Shown: positions 59,071-64,000 of the stretch, in pieces | Layout: the number at the start of each line of letters is the position of its first letter | Position numbering within the stretch: position 1 is the first letter of the stretch | From: Propionibacteriaceae bacterium | GTDB lineage: Bacteria; Actinomycetota; Actinomycetes; Propionibacteriales; Propionibacteriaceae | Direction of reading: 5' to 3' | Assembly (NCBI GenBank): GCA_031265875.1 | Contig: JAISCA010000002.1 | Location: 1-64,000, forward strand | Length of the DNA: 64,000 nucleotides | Made by a program: the position numbers and the translations under genes | The notes under the pieces: model-generated | What the model saw: the letters and a program-made list of their open reading frames with translations, nothing else | Told to the model about the DNA's origin: nothing | The model's database searches: none

Positions 59071-60045
59071 TCAGTCGCCGGTGGTCGGCCCGGCCGTCCA
59101 CAGCCGGCGGCGCCGGACCCACCAAGGCGCCACCATCAGACCGCGCCGACCAGCCAACGCCAGCAACCAGACGGCCAGACCGCCCAGCAGCAGGACTGGC
59201 ACGATCGAGGCCTCCAAGCCGAAGGCGCCGCCAGACAGCCAATCCGGCCCAGGCATCTCGGCCACCAGCCAGCTTTGACTGCGGCCGCTGCCGGACACGA
59301 CCGAACCGAACAAGGGTCCCTGGGCCACGTTCCAGGCCAAGTGGAATCCGATCACCCACCAGAGCGAGCGGCTGACGATGTAGATGGCGGCGAAGAGCAG
59401 CCCGGCCTCGATCGTGATGGCGACGCCGCCCTGCCAGGTGCCCTCCGGGTTGGCGACGTGGAGCAGGCCGAAGGCGGTGGCGGTCAAGGCCACCGCCGCC
59501 CAGGAGCCGAGGACGTCCTCCAAGAGCCGGAAAGCCAGGCCCCGGAAGACGATCTCCTCGGTCACGGCGGCCCCCAGGCCGAGCGTCATGAGGTCCAGCC
59601 AGGGGCTGTAATCGTGGTTCAGTCCGACCACGCGGTAGGAGCCGAACAGGGCCAGCAGGCCCAGGCAGACCGCCACCGCCACCAAGCCGAAGGCCAGGCC
59701 CCGGGCCAAGCCGCCGATCCGGCGCGGCGCCAGTTCGATCAGGTCCAAGCGCTGCTCGGTCAACAGCCCGGTCACCAGGTAGGCCGCCAAACAGGCGGTG
59801 ATCAGGGCCAGCTCGGTCAGCCAATAGGGGGCGTCGATCAGATCTTGGGTGGTGGCGGCGAAGAAGATCGAGGCCTCCACCACCAGTACGGCGACCAGGA
59901 CGCCGACGAAGGCCAGCAGCCGGGTCAGGGCGTTGTACCGGGCCGGGTGCGGCGACGGCCAGGGCTTGGCCGGTTGATCTGGGGGCAGCAGGTCCGTCGA
60001 GCGCAGCTTGAGATCGGGGTCGACCCAGTAGGACGAGATTCTCAC
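59071..60045 (-). CDS. CPBP family intramembrane metalloprotease
   Basis: TEEIVFRGLAFRLLEDVLGSW (EExxxR) and FGLLHVANPEG / WWVIGFHLAWN. Confidence 0.92.
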   Translation of the reverse strand: MRISSYWVDPDLKLRSTDLLPPDQPAKPWPSPHPARYNALTRLLAFVGVLVAVLVVEASIFFAATTQDLIDAPYWLTELALITACLAAYLVTGLLTEQRLDLIELAPRRIGGLARGLAFGLVAVAVCLGLLALFGSYRVVGLNHDYSPWLDLMTLGLGAAVTEEIVFRGLAFRLLEDVLGSWAAVALTATAFGLLHVANPEGTWQGGVAITIEAGLLFAAIYIVSRSLWWVIGFHLAWNVAQGPLFGSVVSGSGRSQSWLVAEMPGPDWLSGGAFGLEASIVPVLLLGGLAVWLLALAGRRGLMVAPWWVRRRRLWTAGPTTGD

Positions 60046-60148
60046 CGCCTCAGCTTAAGTCAGGTGGCCCGGCCTGGCCCCAAGGCCAGCGCTATCCGGG
60101 CCAGGCCGGGTGGGCCTGGCGAGCGGTCTAGCTGAGTATGGTGGCGGC

Positions 60149-60577
60149 GTGACTTCGTACCAGGCCCGGCTGCGGTGGCGGCTGGCCCTGGCCTGGGCCG
60201 CGGCGACCCTCGGCCTGGCCGGTTGCGCCAGCGCCGGGGTCGCGCCGGTCCCATCCGACTCGGCGGTCGCGCCCAGTCCAGCGCTGCCCGGAGTCTGCTT
60301 GGACCGGCTCGGTTTCGAGCAGGGTCCGATCGAGCGGCTCTGCCTGCCGGTCGGGGTCGAACTGACCTACCGTTACGGGGCGGCCCGGACCCTGATCGTG
60401 ATCGGACCGGAAGCTTTCGGGCCGACCGTGCTGGAATACTTCGTCGCCACCTTGCCGGGCCTGGGCTGGCGCTTGACCGGTCAGTCCGCCACCGCCCTGA
60501 CCTTCGAGGACGACGTCTGGCAAGGCGCTTTCGTGATCGGGGACGGGGTCTGGGGCTTGACCGTCCGCTCCGAGTGA
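60149..60577 (+). CDS. Small lipoprotein of unknown function
   Basis: GTG start; signal with lipobox LAWAAATLGLAGC. Confidence 0.7.
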   Translation: MTSYQARLRWRLALAWAAATLGLAGCASAGVAPVPSDSAVAPSPALPGVCLDRLGFEQGPIERLCLPVGVELTYRYGAARTLIVIGPEAFGPTVLEYFVATLPGLGWRLTGQSATALTFEDDVWQGAFVIGDGVWGLTVRSE

Positions 60578-60666
60578 TCTGAGCCAGGTCCGCCCGGGCC
60601 ACCGGAAGGAACGTCCACCAGGCGCGGCCGAGCGCTGGAACGAACCGACGGTCGCCGGCCCAGGGG

Positions 60667-61308
60667 TCAGGACCACAGAGCGGTCCAGGTCACCCCCAAG
60701 TCGGCCAGCATCAGTCGCAGCAGGGGCAGGCTGAGGCCGACCACGTTGTGCGGGTCGCCCTCCAAGCCGGTCACGAAGGGGCCGCCCAGGCCGTCGATGG
60801 TGAAGCCGCCGGCCACCCGCTCGGGCTCGCCGGTGGCGACGTAGGCGTCGATCTCGGCGTCGCTCAGGTCGGCGAAGTGGACCACCGTCTGAGCCACCCG
60901 GGTGGCCCGGTCTATTTGAGCTCCGGCCACGATCAGATGGTGGCCGGTGACCAGGACGGCGCTGCGGCCCCGGGTGCGGCGCCAGAGGCCGGCGGCGGCT
61001 GCCCGGCTGCCCGGCTTGCCGCAGGCCTGGCCGGCCAGGGACAGGATCGAGTCGCAGCCCACCACGATGACCGGGCGGTCCCAGGTCAGGCGCTCGAAGA
61101 CGGCCTCGGCCTTGAGCTCGGCCAAGCGGGCCGACAGCTGGACCGGGTCGGGTTCGACGATGATCGACTCGTCGACTTCGGACACGATCGCCTCGGGGTC
61201 GAGTCCGGCTCGCCGCAGGGTGGTCAGGCGGGCCGGCGATTGGGAGGCTAAGACCAACCGCCAGGGGCGCGGGGCGCTGGCGGGGCTGGGGGCGGCAGAC
61301 GATGTCAC
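60667..61308 (-). CDS. maf: Maf-like nucleotide pyrophosphatase
   Basis: LVLASQSPARLTTLRRAGLDPEAIVSEVDE; VGCDSILSLAGQACGKP; GGFTIDGLGGPFVTGLEGDPHNVVGLSLPLL. Confidence 0.97.
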   Translation of the reverse strand: MTSSAAPSPASAPRPWRLVLASQSPARLTTLRRAGLDPEAIVSEVDESIIVEPDPVQLSARLAELKAEAVFERLTWDRPVIVVGCDSILSLAGQACGKPGSRAAAAGLWRRTRGRSAVLVTGHHLIVAGAQIDRATRVAQTVVHFADLSDAEIDAYVATGEPERVAGGFTIDGLGGPFVTGLEGDPHNVVGLSLPLLRLMLADLGVTWTALWS

Positions 61309-61350
61309 GGTTCCATTCTGGCGCCCGGCCCAGTCGGCTACTGTGGCCAG

Positions 61351-62202
61351 GTGAGCGAGGCAGACTACGACGGCGCCGGGCCGGACGGCGCTGGGCTGGA
61401 CGCGGCCGGCCTGGCCCAGGCCCTGGCCTCGACTAGGTGGGGGCCGATCCGGCTGCTGGAGCGGACCGGCTCGACCAACGCCGACTTGTTGGATTGGCTG
61501 CGCCGAGGCCGAGCCGCTCCCGGCCAGGTCGTGCTGGCGGACCGTCAGGACAACGGCCGGGGCCGCTTGGACCGGACCTGGTCCAGCCCTCCCGGAGTCT
61601 CAGTCATGATGTCGGTGGCGGTCGAGCTGCCGCCCTGGGAGTCGGGTCCGCCTTGGACTCAGCTGCCGCTGCTGGCCGGGCTGGCGGTGGCTCAGGCCGG
61701 GGCCGATTTGGGCGTCGAGGCCGGGTTGAAGTGGCCCAACGACGTGCTCATCGACGGACGCAAATGGGCCGGGCTGCTGGTCGAGACGACGCAGTCGGCC
61801 GGGCGGGCCGTGGCCGTCGTCGGCATCGGTCTGAACGTCTCCCAGAGCCAGGCCCAATTGCCAGTCGACCACGCCATCTCCTTGGCCCTGGCCGGCCGGC
61901 CGGCGTCGCGTCAGGCGGTCGCGCTGGCGGTCTTGGGCCGACTCGACCGGCAGCTGACGGATTGGCTGGCCGGAGTCGACCGGATGGACGACTACCGCAA
62001 GGCTTCGATCACCTTGGGCCGGACCGTCCAAGTCCTGACCGGGCCCGGTCAGTCGGTCAGCGGCCGGGCCGTCGCCATCGCCGAGGACGGCCGCTTGCAG
62101 GTCGAAGCGGACGGTCGCCGGCACTGGTTCGCGGCGGGCGACGTGGTGCACCTGCGAGCCGGTCAGTCCCGATCCACCGATGATCGGTTGATCGGGGCTT
62201 AA
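61351..62202 (+). CDS. birA: Biotin--[acetyl-CoA-carboxylase] ligase
   Basis: LLERTGSTNADLLDWLRRG; DRQDNGRGRLDRTWSSPPGVSVMMSV; LKWPNDVLIDGRKWAGLLVE. Confidence 0.96.
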   Translation: MSEADYDGAGPDGAGLDAAGLAQALASTRWGPIRLLERTGSTNADLLDWLRRGRAAPGQVVLADRQDNGRGRLDRTWSSPPGVSVMMSVAVELPPWESGPPWTQLPLLAGLAVAQAGADLGVEAGLKWPNDVLIDGRKWAGLLVETTQSAGRAVAVVGIGLNVSQSQAQLPVDHAISLALAGRPASRQAVALAVLGRLDRQLTDWLAGVDRMDDYRKASITLGRTVQVLTGPGQSVSGRAVAIAEDGRLQVEADGRRHWFAAGDVVHLRAGQSRSTDDRLIGA

Positions 62203-62211
62203 GCTTGGCCC

Positions 62212-62721
62212 ATGCCTGCGGACAATCTCGGCTCCGGTGAGCGCGTCATCTGGACCGGTCACACTCACGTCAAGGCCCTGTTCGGACCCGCTCTGATCTT
62301 CCTCTTGGTGGCCGTCGGCCTGGGGGCCGGTCTGGCCTTCATCCCCGACCGCTACGACCCCTGGGCCAGCTGGGCCCTCGGGCTGGTCGCGCTGGTCCTG
62401 TTCTTGGTGGGCTGTCTGGTCCCCTTCCTGCGCTGGTTCACCACCACCTACACGGTCACCAACCGGCGTATCACGACTCAGCGCGGCATCTTGAACAAGA
62501 ACGGCCACGATCTGCCCCTGGTCAGGATCAACAACGTCGAGACCGACCGCAGTTTGACCGACCGGCTGCTGGGTTGCGGCACCATCAAGCTGACGACCGC
62601 GGCCGAGGCGCCGGTCACCCTGCCTGACGTGCCCCAGGTCCAGCGGGTCCACGTCCTGATCTCCGACTTGTTGTTCACCAGCGTCGAACGGGACGCCGAC
62701 GAGGCTCGGGAAGACCACTGA
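62212..62721 (+). CDS. Bacterial PH-domain (bPH2) membrane protein
   Basis: [49 protein letters not shown]. Confidence 0.92.
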   Translation: MPADNLGSGERVIWTGHTHVKALFGPALIFLLVAVGLGAGLAFIPDRYDPWASWALGLVALVLFLVGCLVPFLRWFTTTYTVTNRRITTQRGILNKNGHDLPLVRINNVETDRSLTDRLLGCGTIKLTTAAEAPVTLPDVPQVQRVHVLISDLLFTSVERDADEAREDH

Positions 62722-62755
62722 GGCCGTTGCGGCCGCGCAGTCGAAGGAGACGACC

Positions 62756-63277
62756 ATGTTCCAATCAGGCGATACGACCCGGCCGTTAGTCGGTCTGATC
62801 ATGGGCTCGGACTCGGACTGGCCGATCATGGCCCCAGCGGCCGAGGCCCTAGACGAATTCGACCTGCCCTACGAGGCCGATGTCATCTCGGCCCATCGCA
62901 TGCCGGAGGAATTGACGGCTTACGGCCGGGCCGCCCAGGGCCGGGGGCTGCGCGTCCTGGTGGCCGGAGCGGGGGGAGCGGCCGCCCTGCCTGGCGCCCT
63001 GGCCGCCGTCACCGTCCTACCCGTCATCGGTGTGCCGGTGCCGCTGCGCCAACTGGACGGCTTGGACTCCCTGCTCTCGATCGTGCAGATGCCGGCCGGC
63101 GTGCCGGTCGCCACCGTCGGCGTCGGCGCCGCTCGTAACGCTGGCTTGCTGGCCGTCCGCCTGCTGGCCTTGGGCGATCCGGATCTGACCGAGCGCCTGC
63201 TCGGCTTCCAAGCCCGCTTGCGGGCGGCCGCCGCCGCCAAGGGAGCCGCTGTGAGAGCCCATTCGACAGCCCGCTAG
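62756..63277 (+). CDS. purE: N5-carboxyaminoimidazole ribonucleotide mutase
   Basis: [76 protein letters not shown]. Confidence 0.97.
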   Translation: MFQSGDTTRPLVGLIMGSDSDWPIMAPAAEALDEFDLPYEADVISAHRMPEELTAYGRAAQGRGLRVLVAGAGGAAALPGALAAVTVLPVIGVPVPLRQLDGLDSLLSIVQMPAGVPVATVGVGAARNAGLLAVRLLALGDPDLTERLLGFQARLRAAAAAKGAAVRAHSTAR

Positions 63278-63312
63278 GGCCTGAGCCCGCGCCGGGCCGC
63301 TTCCCGGGGCTT

Positions 63313-64000
63313 CTAAATAGCTCGTACGGTGGCTGGGGCCCCCAGGCGTCCATCCGGCTCCAACTCGACGTCGAAGCGACTACGGTCGCCCCGGTGGAAG
63401 GCCACGAAGGTCTCGATCGGCCGGCCGGCCGAATCGCACAACAGGCTGGATAGGCGCAGGACCGGCTCGGCCGGGCCGATGCCGAGGTGCCGACCGGTCA
63501 CCTCGCCGGCCAGGGCGGCCTCGATCGAGCGGCGCACGCGGCCGAAGACCAGGCCGTAGCGGTCGCGCAGGAGGGCGTAGAGCGACTGCTCGGACAGGTC
63601 CTCCTGCTCCAAGCCGGGCACTCGCCGGGCTGGCAGCCAGGTGGTGGTGTGGACCCAGGGCTCCTCGTCGACGAAGCGCACGCGTTCGATCAAGACGACC
63701 GCGTCGCCCGGCGTCAGCTGGAGCAGCTCGGCCACCAAGACGTCGGCCGCCACTTGGCTATGGCGGAGGACCTGACTGACCAGGCGGGCCCCGCGCCGGG
63801 AGACGTCGTCGGCCAAGCCGCCGGTCCAACCAGCCAGGCCCTCCGACACCTTCTGACGGCCCAGGTAGGTGCCTTTGCCGCGTCGGCGGCTGATCAGGCC
63901 CTCGGTCTCCAACTCGGCCAGAGCCTGCCGGACCACGCTGCGGGACAGCCCGAAGTGCTGGGCCAGGTCGTTGTCGCCGGGCAGCCGGGCTCCGGCCGCC
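63313..64000 (-). CDS. GntR/HutC-family transcriptional regulator (5' end outside window)
   Basis: Frame stays open to the edge: LPGDNDLAQHFGLSRSTVVRQALAELETEGLISRRRGKGTYL, then UTRA domain. Confidence 0.93.
   Translation of the reverse strand, partial: AAGARLPGDNDLAQHFGLSRSVVRQALAELETEGLISRRRGKGTYLGRQKVSEGLAGWTGGLADDVSRRGARLVSQVLRHSQVAADVLVAELLQLTPGDAVVLIERVRFVDEEPWVHTTTWLPARRVPGLEQEDLSEQSLYALLRDRYGLVFGRVRRSIEAALAGEVTGRHLGIGPAEPVLRLSSLLCDSAGRPIETFVAFHRGDRSRFDVELEPDGRLGAPATVRAI

Noticed and set aside
1-64000. tRNA or rRNA genes
   Set aside because: No cloverleaf-like or rRNA core sequence recognised by eye; a tRNAscan run would be needed to exclude them formally.

Overview
The window is about 64 kb of high-GC actinobacterial chromosome. 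Gene order and families look Propionibacteriales/Micrococcales-like, but the species is not assigned. Most of it is ordinary housekeeping: TPP-riboswitch thiamine/HMP ECF transporter, NSS transporter, radA, guaA, PspC/two-component locus, pcrA/uvrD, purN-purH-folD, mdh, sugar ABC operon with ROK proteins, nagB-nagA-aldolase-HAD, purU, icd, ugd, vapBC, metG, maf, birA, purE, and a partial GntR at the right edge. A 2405-aa FN3/Ig-like surface protein dominates 27.9-35.1 kb. The most unusual layer is a set of dispersed, strongly structured repeats between genes, and in one case inside a gene. Family A is a palindrome of about 50-85 bp with stem GAGCAsTTACGAC/GTCGTAAsTGCTC and conserved loop CGGCGTGTCG, in a dozen or more full or partial copies; three in-frame copies form the linker of an ECF ATPase-permease fusion. 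Family B is a structured module of about 134 nt present twice (894-1027 and 22700-22833). Family C is a 163-169 bp element bounded by CTAG with long inverted terminal repeats. In family C the terminal stems differ between copies yet stay self-complementary, while the core is shared. In C1 the terminal CTAG supplies the stop codons of both flanking genes. All calls are by eye; no database search or folding was run.
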